From contig JAODNQ010000257.1 of assembly GCA_025464695.1 (NCBI GenBank), positions 1 to 40,527 on the forward strand: a DNA stretch of 40,527 nt, written 5' to 3'. The notes below the pieces were generated by a model. That model was not told the origin of the DNA. It ran no database searches and worked only from the letters and a program-made list of their open reading frames with translations. The position numbers and the translations under genes are program-made. This document shows, in pieces, positions 32,475 to 39,967 of the stretch. Origin of the DNA: Frankiales bacterium (lineage in GTDB: Bacteria > Actinomycetota > Actinomycetes > Mycobacteriales > SCTD01). The stretch's first letter is position 1. Every line of letters begins with the position of its first letter.

Positions 32475-32593
32475 AGGCGGACGCCCGCGGGAGCTGACAG
32501 CGGACGCGCAGGCGGGCGCCAGGACCGTGCCAGGCAGGGACCCGAACCTCGTACCAGCGCGGCAGACAGCCGCACCTGATCGAGGAGAACCTC

Positions 32594-33268
32594 ATGCGCA
32601 CCAAGCTCGTCGCCCTCGCCCTGACCGCCGGCCTCGCGACCGGCGGAGCCGCCCTCGTGGCCCCGAACGCCTTCGCCGCCGACAGCGCCGGCTCCAGCGC
32701 CACGTCGACCGCCACCACCAGCCCGAGCACCGGCGCGACCGACCGCGCGGCGTCCCGCCTCGCGGCCATCAAGGACGCCCTGAAGGGCCTGGTCACGGAC
32801 GGGACCGTCACCCAGGCGCAGGCCGACAAGGTCGCCACCACCCTGTCCACCTCCGACGCGCTGCGCGGCGGCCCCGGCGGCGGTCGCGGGCACGGTGGCG
32901 CGGGCCACCTCAGCCCCGACGCCGTCGCGAAGGTCCTGGGCATCACCACCGACCAGCTCCGCACCCAGGAGCAGGCCGGCAAGACCCTCACCCAGATCGC
33001 CGCGACGAAGGACATCAGCAAGGCCGACCTGATCAGCAAGCTCGTCGCCGCCGCCAAGACCCAGCTCGCCGCCGACGTCACCAGCGGCAGGACCACCCAG
33101 GCGCAGGCCGACGCCAAGGCCGCCACGCTGACCGCCGACATCACGAAGAAGGTCGACCAGGTCCACACCGGCCGCGGGGACCACGACGGCGACCGCGGCG
33201 CCGCCCCCAGCGCCACCACCCCGAGCAGCACGACCACCCCGAGCAGCACCTCCAGCGCCACCGCCTGA
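32594..33268 (+). CDS. Secreted alanine-rich helical protein
   Basis: 224 residues, ATG with GGAGAA eight bases upstream. A classic signal peptide (MRTKLVALALTAGLATGGAALVAPNAFA) is followed by a Ser/Thr linker, then a helical region with an internal repeat: GTVTQAQADKVATTL (about 72-86) and GRTTQAQADAKAATL (about 163-177). A Gly/His/Arg patch (GGPGGGRGHGGAGH, about 95-108) might bind metal. LSPDAVAKVLGITTDQLRTQEQAGKTLTQIAATKDISKADL between them resembles small DUF2680-like helical domains. The tail is Ser/Thr-rich. Function unknown. Own transcript, closed by a strong terminator; no DevR-type box. Confidence 0.75.
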   Translation: MRTKLVALALTAGLATGGAALVAPNAFAADSAGSSATSTATTSPSTGATDRAASRLAAIKDALKGLVTDGTVTQAQADKVATTLSTSDALRGGPGGGRGHGGAGHLSPDAVAKVLGITTDQLRTQEQAGKTLTQIAATKDISKADLISKLVAAAKTQLAADVTSGRTTQAQADAKAATLTADITKKVDQVHTGRGDHDGDRGAAPSATTPSSTTTPSSTSSATA

Positions 33269-33280
33269 CCCTCGCCCCGC

Positions 33281-33320
33281 CCGACGGCCCCGCTCCAGCA
33301 CCTCGGAGCGGGGCCGTCGG
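33281..33320 (+). terminator. Strong hairpin terminator
   Basis: A perfect 16-bp stem (left arm 33281-33296, right arm 33305-33320; core GGCCCCGCTCC/GGAGCGGGGCC) with an 8-nt loop AGCACCTC. It follows the secreted protein gene by 12 bp and isolates it from the phenylacetate genes. Confidence 0.85.
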
Positions 33321-33375
33321 CGCTTGCCGTCCGCCCCCCGCTCGGTCAGCATGCGCGCGACGCGAGGGGGCAGAC

Positions 33376-33807
33376 GTGACAGCGGCAGGCCGGCAGGCAC
33401 CGGACGAGGCCTCCGCGCAGGCCGCCCGGCTGTGGGAGAGCGACACGGCGAGCCGCGCCCTCGGCATCGAGCTGGGGCCGGTCGCGCCCGGCAGCGCGAG
33501 CGCCCGCATGACCGTGCGGCCGGACATGCTCAACGGCCACGGCACCTGCCACGGCGGCTACCTGTTCCTGCTCGCCGACACCGCGTTCGCGTTCGCCTGC
33601 AACACCCACGGCGTCCCCGTCGTGGCCGCCGGCGCCGACGTCGCGTTCCTGGCGCCGGCACAGGAGGGTGACGAGCTGGTGGCCACCGCGGTCGAGCGGG
33701 TGCTGTCCGGCCGCAGCGGCCTCTACGACGTCACGGTCCGCCGTGACGACGACGTCCTGGTCGAGTTCCGGGGCCGCAGCCGCGCCGTGCCGGGAGCCCG
33801 GCCGTGA
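33376..33807 (+). CDS. paaI: PaaI-type hydroxyphenylacetyl-CoA thioesterase
   Basis: 143 residues from GTG 33376. The hotdog fold shows MLNGHGTCHGGYLFLLADTAFAFACNTHG, with the PaaI-specific N, H-G and D residues (N of LNGHG, H of CHGG, D of LADTAF) that form the active site. AGADVAFLAPAQEGDELVATA and RSGLYDVTVRRDD complete the fold. It should hydrolyse aryl-CoA thioesters that stall the phenylacetate pathway, preventing CoA depletion. It overlaps paaK by four bases (GTGA), confirming the pathway link. Tetrameric cytoplasmic enzyme in the family. Confidence 0.93.
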   Translation: MTAAGRQAPDEASAQAARLWESDTASRALGIELGPVAPGSASARMTVRPDMLNGHGTCHGGYLFLLADTAFAFACNTHGVPVVAAGADVAFLAPAQEGDELVATAVERVLSGRSGLYDVTVRRDDDVLVEFRGRSRAVPGARP

Positions 33808-35102
33808 AGGACCTGACGCCGGACCGGGCGACGCTGGACCCGGTCGAGACCGCGTCCCGCGACGAGATCACCGCACTGCAGCTGTCGCGGATGCGCTGGA
33901 GCCTGCAGCACGCCTACGACCGGGTGCCGCACCACCGGGCCGCCTTCGACGCCGCCGGCGTGCACCCGCGCGACCTCGTCGAGCTCGCCGACCTCGCTCG
34001 CTTCCCCTTCACCACCAAGGCCGACCTCCGCGACACCTACCCCTTCGGGATGCTCGCCGTCCCGCGCAGCGAGCTGCGGCGCGTGCACGCCAGCAGCGGC
34101 ACCACCGGGAAGCCGACCGTCGTCGGGTACACCCAGCGCGACCTCGACACCTGGGCCGACGTCGTCGCCCGGAGCCTGCGGGCGGCCGGGGTCCGCCCGG
34201 CCATGACCGTGCACGTCGCCTACGGGTACGGCCTGTTCACCGGCGGCCTCGGTGCGCACTACGGCGCGGAGCGGCTGGGCTGCACCGTGATCCCGGTGTC
34301 GGGCGGGCAGACCGCCCGGCAGGTCCGGCTCGTCCAGGACTTCGAGCCGGACGCGATCTGCGTGACGCCGTCCTACATGCTCGCGCTCCTCGACGAGTTC
34401 GAGCGGCAGAGGCTCGACCCGCGGGGCACCTCCCTGCAGGTCGGCGTCTTCGGGGCGGAGCCGTGGACGGAGGACATGCGCCGCGAGGTCGAGGAGCGGG
34501 CCGACCTGCACGCCGTCGACATCTACGGCCTGTCCGAGGTGATGGGACCGGGGGTGGCGAGCGAGTGCGTCGAGACCAAGGACGGCCTGCACGTCTGGGA
34601 GGACCACTTCTACCCGGAGGTCGTCGACCCCGAGACCGGCGAGGTGCTGCCCGACGGGCAGGAGGGCGAGCTGGTCTTCACGTCCTTGACCAAGGAGGCG
34701 CTGCCGGTCGTCCGGTACCGGACCCGCGACCTCACCCGCCTGCTGCCGGGCACCGCGCGCTCGTTCCGGCGGATCGAGAAGATCACCGGACGGTCCGACG
34801 ACATGCTCGTCGTGCGCGGCGTCAACGTCTTCCCGAGCCAGGTCGAGGAGCTGCTGCTGCGGCTGCCCGGGCTCGCGCCGCACTACCAGCTGGTGCTGAC
34901 CCGGCCGGCGCGGCTGGACGAGCTGACCGTGCGGGTGGAGTCCCGCGCCGGGGTCGGCAGCGACGCGCGGACGGCGCTGGCGGGCAGGCTGGTCGAGCTG
35001 GTGAAGGCCGACGTCGGGGTGACGGTGACGGCCGACGTCGTCGAGCCCGGGACGCTCCCGCGCTCGGAGGGGAAGGCCCAGCGGGTCCTCGATCAGCGCT
35101 GA
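33804..35102 (+). CDS. paaK: Phenylacetate-CoA ligase
   Basis: 432 residues from GTG 33804. The adenylate-forming motifs are clear: ASSGTTGKPTVVGYTQRDL (P-loop), YGYGLFTGGLGAHYGAERLG, AEPWTEDMRREVEERADLHAVDIYGLSEVMGPG, and YRTRDLTRLLPG followed by KITGRSDDMLVVRGVNVFPSQVE. This is the standard PaaK length and arrangement. It activates phenylacetate with ATP and CoA, the first step of the aerobic pathway, in the cytoplasm. Its 3' end overlaps the convergent TetR gene by 10 bp. Start by GTGA overlap with paaI. Confidence 0.97.
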   Translation: MKDLTPDRATLDPVETASRDEITALQLSRMRWSLQHAYDRVPHHRAAFDAAGVHPRDLVELADLARFPFTTKADLRDTYPFGMLAVPRSELRRVHASSGTTGKPTVVGYTQRDLDTWADVVARSLRAAGVRPAMTVHVAYGYGLFTGGLGAHYGAERLGCTVIPVSGGQTARQVRLVQDFEPDAICVTPSYMLALLDEFERQRLDPRGTSLQVGVFGAEPWTEDMRREVEERADLHAVDIYGLSEVMGPGVASECVETKDGLHVWEDHFYPEVVDPETGEVLPDGQEGELVFTSLTKEALPVVRYRTRDLTRLLPGTARSFRRIEKITGRSDDMLVVRGVNVFPSQVEELLLRLPGLAPHYQLVLTRPARLDELTVRVESRAGVGSDARTALAGRLVELVKADVGVTVTADVVEPGTLPRSEGKAQRVLDQR

Positions 35103-35680
35103 CGCAGACCGTCGAGGACGAGGGTGACGAGGGCGTCCTCGACCTGGCGGCGGGAGTGGCTGCCCGGGCGGAACCAGTCGACGAGGCTGTTGACGGTCCC
35201 GAACAGCAGCCGGGTGACCAGGCGCGGGTCGAGGTCGGCGCGCAGGTCGCCGTCGGCCACGGCGTCGCGGACCAGCAGGGTGAGCCGGCGGTCGAACTCG
35301 CGCCGTCGCTCCAGCGCCCACCGCTCGGCCCCGGTGTTGCCGCGCACGCGCAGCAGCAGCGTCACGTAAGGGAGCTCGGCGGCCAGCACGCGCACCGAAC
35401 CGCGCACGACGTGCTCGAGCCGGTCGACGGCCCGCCCCTGCTGCGCCCCGGGCTCGTCGAGGATCCCGAACAGCGCGTCGACGGCGCGGGCGACCGCCAG
35501 CCGCAGCAGCTCCTCCTTGCCCGACACGTGGTGGTACAGCGAGGACTTGGTGCGACCGGTGGCCCGAGCGAGGTCCTCCATGCTCGTGGCGTCGTAGCCC
35601 CGCTGCAGGAACTCCCGGGCGACGACCTCGAGCAGCTCGGCGAGGCTGTACGGCTCCCGCCGGTCGCGCTGCGTCGTCAC
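35093..35680 (-). CDS. paaR: TetR-family repressor, probably PaaR
   Basis: 195 residues from GTG 35680. The N-terminal HTH is EVVAREFLQRGYDATSMEDLARATGRTKSSLYHHVSGKEELLRLAV, followed by a helical ligand domain with LPYVTLLLRVRGNTG and LFGTVNSLVDWFRPGSH. The location between paaK and paaA, divergent from paaA, and the adjacent palindrome suggest the repressor of the phenylacetate genes, relieved by phenylacetyl-CoA in the family; ligand and symbol are inferred from context. A -10 TAGCGT ends seven bases before the start, so the mRNA is probably leaderless. Confidence 0.85.
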   Translation of the reverse strand: MTTQRDRREPYSLAELLEVVAREFLQRGYDATSMEDLARATGRTKSSLYHHVSGKEELLRLAVARAVDALFGILDEPGAQQGRAVDRLEHVVRGSVRVLAAELPYVTLLLRVRGNTGAERWALERRREFDRRLTLLVRDAVADGDLRADLDPRLVTRLLFGTVNSLVDWFRPGSHSRRQVEDALVTLVLDGLRQR

Positions 35681-35687
35681 CGCCCGG

Positions 35688-35693
35688 ACGCTA
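35688..35693 (-). promoter_or_regulatory. Leaderless -10 element of the TetR gene
   Basis: TAGCGT on the minus strand, then CCGGGCG, then GTG 35680. The same hexamer recurs on this strand at 35729-35724, so a second, longer transcript is possible. Confidence 0.5.
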
Positions 35694-35699
35694 GTGCCC

Positions 35700-35728
35700 T
35701 TGACACCCCTCCGGCTCCGGCGGACGCT
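35700..35728 (+). promoter_or_regulatory. paaA promoter
   Basis: TTGACA (35700-35705), 17 bp, GACGCT (35723-35728). It is the only promoter in the window with a consensus -35, fitting a repressed rather than activated promoter. The operator directly follows at 35735. Confidence 0.65.
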
Positions 35729-35734
35729 AAGGGC

Positions 35735-35756
35735 TGACCGAACGGTCGTTCGGTCA
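35735..35756. promoter_or_regulatory. 22-bp palindromic TetR operator
   Basis: TGACCGAACG (35735-35744) and CGTTCGGTCA (35747-35756), perfect inverted repeats with a 2-bp centre GT. It covers the expected start of the paaA transcript, 13 bases before the GTG at 35770, so bound repressor would block paaA. It is the typical size and form of a TetR/PaaR site. Confidence 0.8.
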
Positions 35757-35769
35757 CGAGGAGGCTCCG

Positions 35770-36702
35770 GTGGACGTGCTCGAGCAGGAGTTCCAGGCCG
35801 CGGTCGACGCCGGGGAGCGGATCGAGCCGCGGGACGCCGTCCCGGACGGCTACCGCCGGACGCTGGTGCGCCAGATCGCGCAGCACGCGCACTCGGAGAT
35901 CATCGGCATGCAGCCCGAGGGCGGGTGGATCACCCGGGCGCCCTCGCTGCGCCGCAAGTGCATCCTCGTGGCGAAGGTCCAGGACGAGGCCGGGCACGGG
36001 CTGTACCTCTACTCGGCGGCCGAGACCCTGGGCGTGGACCGCGAGGACCTCCTGGACATGCTGCACACCGGCCGGCAGAAGTACTCGACGATCTTCAACT
36101 ACCCGGCCACCTCGTGGGCCGACGTCGCCGCGATCGGCTGGCTGGTCGACGGCGCGGCGATCATGAACCAGGTCCCGCTCACCCGCTGCTCCTACGGCCC
36201 CTACGCCCGGGCCATGACGCGGGTGTGCAAGGAGGAGTCGTTCCACCAGCGGCAGGGCTTCGAGGCCATGGGCGTCCTGGCCGCCGGCACCCCCGCGCAG
36301 CGGCGCATGGCGCAGGACGCGCTCGACCGCTGGTGGTGGCCGGCGCTCATGATGTTCGGCCCGTCCGACGCCGACTCGCCGAACAGCGCCCAGTCGATGG
36401 CCTGGGGCATCAAGCGCTTCGGCAACGACGAGCTCCGCCAGCGCTTCGTCGACGCGACCGTGCCGCAGGCCGAGCACCTCGGACTGACGGTGCCCGACCC
36501 GGACCTGCGGTGGGACGGCGAGCACTACGCGTTCGGCGAGATCGACTGGACCGAGTTCTCCACCGTCCTGCGGGGCGACGGCCCGTGCAACCGCGAGCGG
36601 GTCCGCAACCGGGTCGCGGCCCACGAGGACGGCGCGTGGGTCCGCGAGGCCGCGGCGGCGTACGCCGCGAAGCACGCGACCGCCGCCCGGAGGACCGCGT
36701 GA
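35770..36702 (+). CDS. paaA: Phenylacetyl-CoA epoxidase subunit A (catalytic)
   Basis: 310 residues from GTG 35770. Diiron ligand motifs of the ferritin-like oxygenase fold: E43 (HSEIIG), E73 and H76 (QDEAGHG), and [10 protein letters not shown] (E155/E156, H159). [11 protein letters not shown] and [15 protein letters not shown] are strongly conserved in PaaA. With PaaC it forms the core that epoxidises the aromatic ring of phenylacetyl-CoA using O2 and reductant from PaaE. First gene of the paaABCDE operon, ending with a GTGA overlap with paaB. O2-dependent catabolism contrasts with the hypoxia island to the left. Confidence 0.97.
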   Translation: MDVLEQEFQAAVDAGERIEPRDAVPDGYRRTLVRQIAQHAHSEIIGMQPEGGWITRAPSLRRKCILVAKVQDEAGHGLYLYSAAETLGVDREDLLDMLHTGRQKYSTIFNYPATSWADVAAIGWLVDGAAIMNQVPLTRCSYGPYARAMTRVCKEESFHQRQGFEAMGVLAAGTPAQRRMAQDALDRWWWPALMMFGPSDADSPNSAQSMAWGIKRFGNDELRQRFVDATVPQAEHLGLTVPDPDLRWDGEHYAFGEIDWTEFSTVLRGDGPCNRERVRNRVAAHEDGAWVREAAAAYAAKHATAARRTA

Positions 36703-36980
36703 GGAGCGAGCCGCTCTGGGAGGTCTTCGTCCGCAGCCGCCGAGGCCTGTCGCACACGCACGTCGGCAGCCTCCGCGCACCGGACGCGCACCTGGCGCTG
36801 CGGCACGCCCGCGACCTCTACACCCGGCGCTCGGAGGGCGTCTCGCTGTGGGTCGTCCCCGCGAGCGAGATCGTGGCGAGCAGCCCGGACGAGAAGGACG
36901 CCTTCTTCGACCCCGCCGGCGACAAGCCCTACCGCCACCCCACCTTCTACGAGGTGCCGGAGGGGCTGACCCACCTGTGA
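36699..36980 (+). CDS. paaB: Phenylacetyl-CoA epoxidase subunit B
   Basis: 93 residues, GTG 36699, overlapping paaA by four bases. [45 protein letters not shown] and the [14 protein letters not shown] end are the family signature. PaaB is a small subunit that organises PaaAC heterodimers. Ends in a GTGA overlap with paaC. Confidence 0.95.
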   Translation: MRSEPLWEVFVRSRRGLSHTHVGSLRAPDAHLALRHARDLYTRRSEGVSLWVVPASEIVASSPDEKDAFFDPAGDKPYRHPTFYEVPEGLTHL

Positions 36981-37750
36981 CGCTTCCCCGGGTCGACCTC
37001 GACCTCGACGTCGCCGCGTACTGCCTGCGGCTCGGCGACGACGCCCTCGTCCTGGGCCAGCGGCTCACCGAGTGGGCGGCCCGGGCCCCTCAGCTCGAGG
37101 AGGACGTCGCCCTGCTCAACCTCGCCCTCGACCTGCTCGGCACCGCCCGGACGCTGCTGACCCGCGCCGGAGAGCTCGAGGGGCGCGGCCGCGACGAGGA
37201 CGACCTCGCGTTCCTGCGCGACGAGCCGGACTTCACGTGCGCGCTCCTGTACGAGGCCGAGGGCGGCGACTTCGGCCGGACCGTGGCGCGGCAGCTGCTG
37301 GTGTCGGCGTACGCCGTCCCCCTGTGGCAGCAGCTCACCGGCTCGACCGACGAGGTGCTGGCCGGCGTCGCGGGCAAGGCGGTCAAGGAGGCGGCGTACC
37401 ACCTCGACCACGCCCGCACCTGGGTCGTGCGGCTGGGCGACGGCACCGAGGAGTCGCACCGGCGCGTGCAGACCGGCCTCGAGGAGGTGTGGCCCTACGC
37501 CTTCGAGCTGTTCGAGCGCGACCCGCTGGTCGACCGCCTCGTCGCCCGGAGCGTCGCGGCCGACCCCGACCTGCTGCAGCCGGTCTGGGAGGCCACCGTC
37601 CGCGAGGTCCTCGCGGAGGCGACGCTCGACGTGCCGCAGACGACGTGGCGTCCCACCGGCGGACGCCGGGGGCAGCACCTGACCTGCTTCGGCCACCTGC
37701 TCGCCGAGATGCAGCACCTGCACCGCAGCCACCCCGGTGCGTCCTGGTGA
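36977..37750 (+). CDS. paaC: Phenylacetyl-CoA epoxidase subunit C
   Basis: 257 residues, GTG 36977. AYCLRLGDDALVLGQRLTEW and EDVALLNLALDLLGTARTLL form the first helices; KEAAYHLDHARTWVVRLGDGTEESHRRV is the degenerate diiron region. PaaC is the non-catalytic structural partner of PaaA. The C-terminus is TGGRRGQHLTCFGHLLAEMQHLHRSHPG. Overlaps paaD by four bases (GTGA). Confidence 0.95.
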   Translation: MTLPRVDLDLDVAAYCLRLGDDALVLGQRLTEWAARAPQLEEDVALLNLALDLLGTARTLLTRAGELEGRGRDEDDLAFLRDEPDFTCALLYEAEGGDFGRTVARQLLVSAYAVPLWQQLTGSTDEVLAGVAGKAVKEAAYHLDHARTWVVRLGDGTEESHRRVQTGLEEVWPYAFELFERDPLVDRLVARSVAADPDLLQPVWEATVREVLAEATLDVPQTTWRPTGGRRGQHLTCFGHLLAEMQHLHRSHPGASW

Positions 37751-38223
37751 CGGCCCTCGACGAGGTCCGGGCCGCGGTGGCCCGGGTGACGGACCCCGAG
37801 ATCCCGGTCCTCACCCTCGAGGACCTCGGCGTGCTGCGCGACGTGCAGGTGGAGGGCCGGCACGTCGTCGTCACGCTGACCCCCACCTACTCCGGCTGCC
37901 CGGCCTTGCAGGAGATCGAGCAGGACGTCCGGGCGGCGCTGGCGGGCTACGACGTCGAGGTGCGCACCGTGCTCTCGCCGGCCTGGACCACCGACTGGAT
38001 GACCGACGCCGGCCGGGCCCGGCTGGAGGCCTACGGCATCGCCCCGCCGCAGCCGCGCCCCGCCGGCCCGGTCGCCCTCGTGCTCAGCCCGCCGCGGCTG
38101 CGCTGCCCCCAGTGCGGTTCCTCCGACACCGAGGAGCTCTCGCGCTTCGGGCCGACGTCGTGCCAGGCGATGTGGCGCTGCCGGTCCTGCCGCGAGCCGT
38201 TCGGTCACTTCCGTGCCCACTGA
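37747..38223 (+). CDS. paaD: PaaD, iron-sulfur assembly factor for the epoxidase
   Basis: 158 residues, GTG 37747. N-terminal DUF59/MIP18 domain with ALDEVRAAVARVTDPEIPVLTLEDLGVLRDV and TYSGCPALQEIEQDV (conserved Cys). C-terminal zinc-binding CPQCGSSDTEELSRFGPTSC...CRSC with paired CxxC motifs. It helps mature the iron-sulfur or diiron centre of the complex; the exact step is not settled. Overlaps paaE by 11 bp. Confidence 0.93.
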   Translation: MTALDEVRAAVARVTDPEIPVLTLEDLGVLRDVQVEGRHVVVTLTPTYSGCPALQEIEQDVRAALAGYDVEVRTVLSPAWTTDWMTDAGRARLEAYGIAPPQPRPAGPVALVLSPPRLRCPQCGSSDTEELSRFGPTSCQAMWRCRSCREPFGHFRAH

Positions 38224-39289
38224 GACGGCACCGGGCTTCACGCCGCTGTGCGTCAGCCGCGTCGACGCCCTCACCGAGGACAGCGTCGGCGTGACCTTCG
38301 CCGTCCCGCCGGAGCAGGTGTCGCGCTTCCGCTTCTCGCCCGGCCAGCACCTGACGCTGCGCCGGGTCCTCGACGGGCAGGACCTGCGGCGCACGTACTC
38401 CGTCTGCAGCAGCAGCGCGGGCGGGCCGCTGCGGGTGGCGGTCCGTCGGCTCGACGGCGGCGCGTTCTCCACCTGGCTGACCACCCGGCTGCGCGCCGGC
38501 GACGACGTCGAGGTGCTGCCTCCGGCCGGCCGCTTCGGCCCGGTGCCGGACCCGGCGCTGCGGCGCACCGTCGGCCTGGTCGCCGGAGGCAGCGGCATCA
38601 CCCCCCTGCTGTCGATCGCCGCCTCGGTGCTCGACCTCGAACCCGACAGCGACGTCGTGCTCGTGTGCGCGAACCGGACGCAGGCCGACGTCATGCTGCT
38701 CGAGGACCTCGCCGACCTCAAGGACCGCTACCCCGACCGCCTGCAGGTGCTCCACGTCCTGTCGCGGGAGGAGCAGGCCGGGGAGCTGCTCAGCGGCCGG
38801 CTCGACGCCGCGCGCGTGGTGCGGCTGGCGCAGGCCGGGCTGCTGCCCGTCGACGACGTCGAGGGCTGGTACCTGTGCGGCCCGCAGGGACTCGTGGAGG
38901 GGGCCCGCGGCGCACTGCTCGACCTCGGCGTCGCGGCCGACCGGGTTCACACCGAGCTGTTCCACGCGGGCGACCCGCTCCCCCGGCCGCCACGGGAGGG
39001 ACCGCCCTCCGGAGCCACGCGCACCACCGTGGAGCTCCACGGCCGCACCACGACCCTGGCGGTCGACCCCGACGTCGAGACCGTGCTCGACGCCGTCCTG
39101 CGGGTCCGCCGGGACGCGCCCTACGCGTGCCGGGGCGGCGTCTGCGGCACCTGCCGGGCGCGGGTGGTCGAGGGCGCCGCCGAGATGGACGTCGACCACG
39201 CCCTCGAGCCCGAGGAGCGGGCCGACGGCGTGGTGCTCACCTGCCAGGCCCGCCCGACGACGTCCACCCTGCGGCTGGTGTTCCTCTAG
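38213..39289 (+). CDS. paaE: PaaE, phenylacetyl-CoA epoxidase reductase
   Basis: 358 residues from GTG 38213. Domain order: FAD-binding (RRTYSVCSSS, around 60), NAD(P)-binding (VGLVAGGSGITPLLSIA and WYLCGPQGLVEG), then plant-type [2Fe-2S] ferredoxin domain with C-x4-C-x2-C (CRGGVCGTC) and a distal C in LTCQARP. It moves electrons from NADPH to the PaaA diiron site. Last gene of the operon; its end overlaps the convergent RsbW-like gene by four bases. PaaZ, PaaG and later pathway enzymes are not in the window. Confidence 0.96.
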   Translation: MPTETAPGFTPLCVSRVDALTEDSVGVTFAVPPEQVSRFRFSPGQHLTLRRVLDGQDLRRTYSVCSSSAGGPLRVAVRRLDGGAFSTWLTTRLRAGDDVEVLPPAGRFGPVPDPALRRTVGLVAGGSGITPLLSIAASVLDLEPDSDVVLVCANRTQADVMLLEDLADLKDRYPDRLQVLHVLSREEQAGELLSGRLDAARVVRLAQAGLLPVDDVEGWYLCGPQGLVEGARGALLDLGVAADRVHTELFHAGDPLPRPPREGPPSGATRTTVELHGRTTTLAVDPDVETVLDAVLRVRRDAPYACRGGVCGTCRARVVEGAAEMDVDHALEPEERADGVVLTCQARPTTSTLRLVFL

Positions 39290-39846
39290 GCCTCGCGGGA
39301 CACGACCGGCGTGCCCGACGGCAGCAGCGCGGCGGCAGCGGTCGAGCACGTGCAGCTCCCGCCCCGCAGCCAGTCCTCGACAGCCAGCCGCGCCCAGACG
39401 GCCTTGCCGGGGTCCTGGGGCGTGGCGCCCCACGTCGCGGCCAGCTCGGTCACGAGCTGCAGCCCACGGCCTGCCGCGACCGGCCCGCTGGCACCCACGG
39501 CGAGCCGCGGGTCCCGCTCGGCGAGCCGGACCCCCGCCTCGGCCTCCAGCAGCAGCGTGGCGTCGAGGTCAGCGAGCAGGTCGTGGCGCTGCAGCCGCGT
39601 CTCGGGGAGGCCGTCCGACGCGTCGACGACCACGAGCTCCAGCAGGTCCCCCACGAGGGCGACGGACACCTCGACCGGGGGGCGGCCGTGCAGGACCGCG
39701 TTCGTCACGAGCTCGCTCAGCACGAGCTCGGCATCGTCACGGACCTGCTCGGCGGACCAGGTCCGCAGGTGCTCGCGGAGGAAGCCGCGCGCGGCGGGGA
39801 CGGAGCGGGGGGACGCCGGGAGGCGGGTCGTGGCCAGCCGGCACAC
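39286..39846 (-). CDS. RsbW-like ATP-binding protein
   Basis: 186 residues from GTG 39846, chosen for GAGAGG eight bases upstream (GTG 39855 is an alternative). The HATPase_c_2 elements are DDAELVLSELVTNAVLHGRPP (N-box), VVVDASDGLP (G1) and GRGLQLVTELAATWG (G2). The fold is that of anti-sigma factor kinases and the many Streptomyces-type ATP-binding regulators, which act on anti-sigma antagonists by phosphorylation. No SpoIIE or STAS partner gene is adjacent. It has an unusual C-terminal tail SCTCSTAAAALL. Overlaps paaE by four bases in convergent orientation. Confidence 0.85.
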   Translation of the reverse strand: MCRLATTRLPASPRSVPAARGFLREHLRTWSAEQVRDDAELVLSELVTNAVLHGRPPVEVSVALVGDLLELVVVDASDGLPETRLQRHDLLADLDATLLLEAEAGVRLAERDPRLAVGASGPVAAGRGLQLVTELAATWGATPQDPGKAVWARLAVEDWLRGGSCTCSTAAAALLPSGTPVVSREA

Positions 39847-39967
39847 GGCGCTCACCTCTCGTCGACGGGAGAGGAGGAAGGGCCTCTGCACCTGTCCTGC
39901 TCTCCGGACCGTCCCCTCACACCTGACCGACCACCCCGTACGGCGGGCGGGCTGCGAGGATGACGCC

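Noticed and set aside
32537..32551. GGGACCCGAACCTCG as a further DevR-type box upstream of the secreted protein gene
   Set aside because: The right half-site is wrong and no nAnnnT hexamer lies 22-23 bp downstream.
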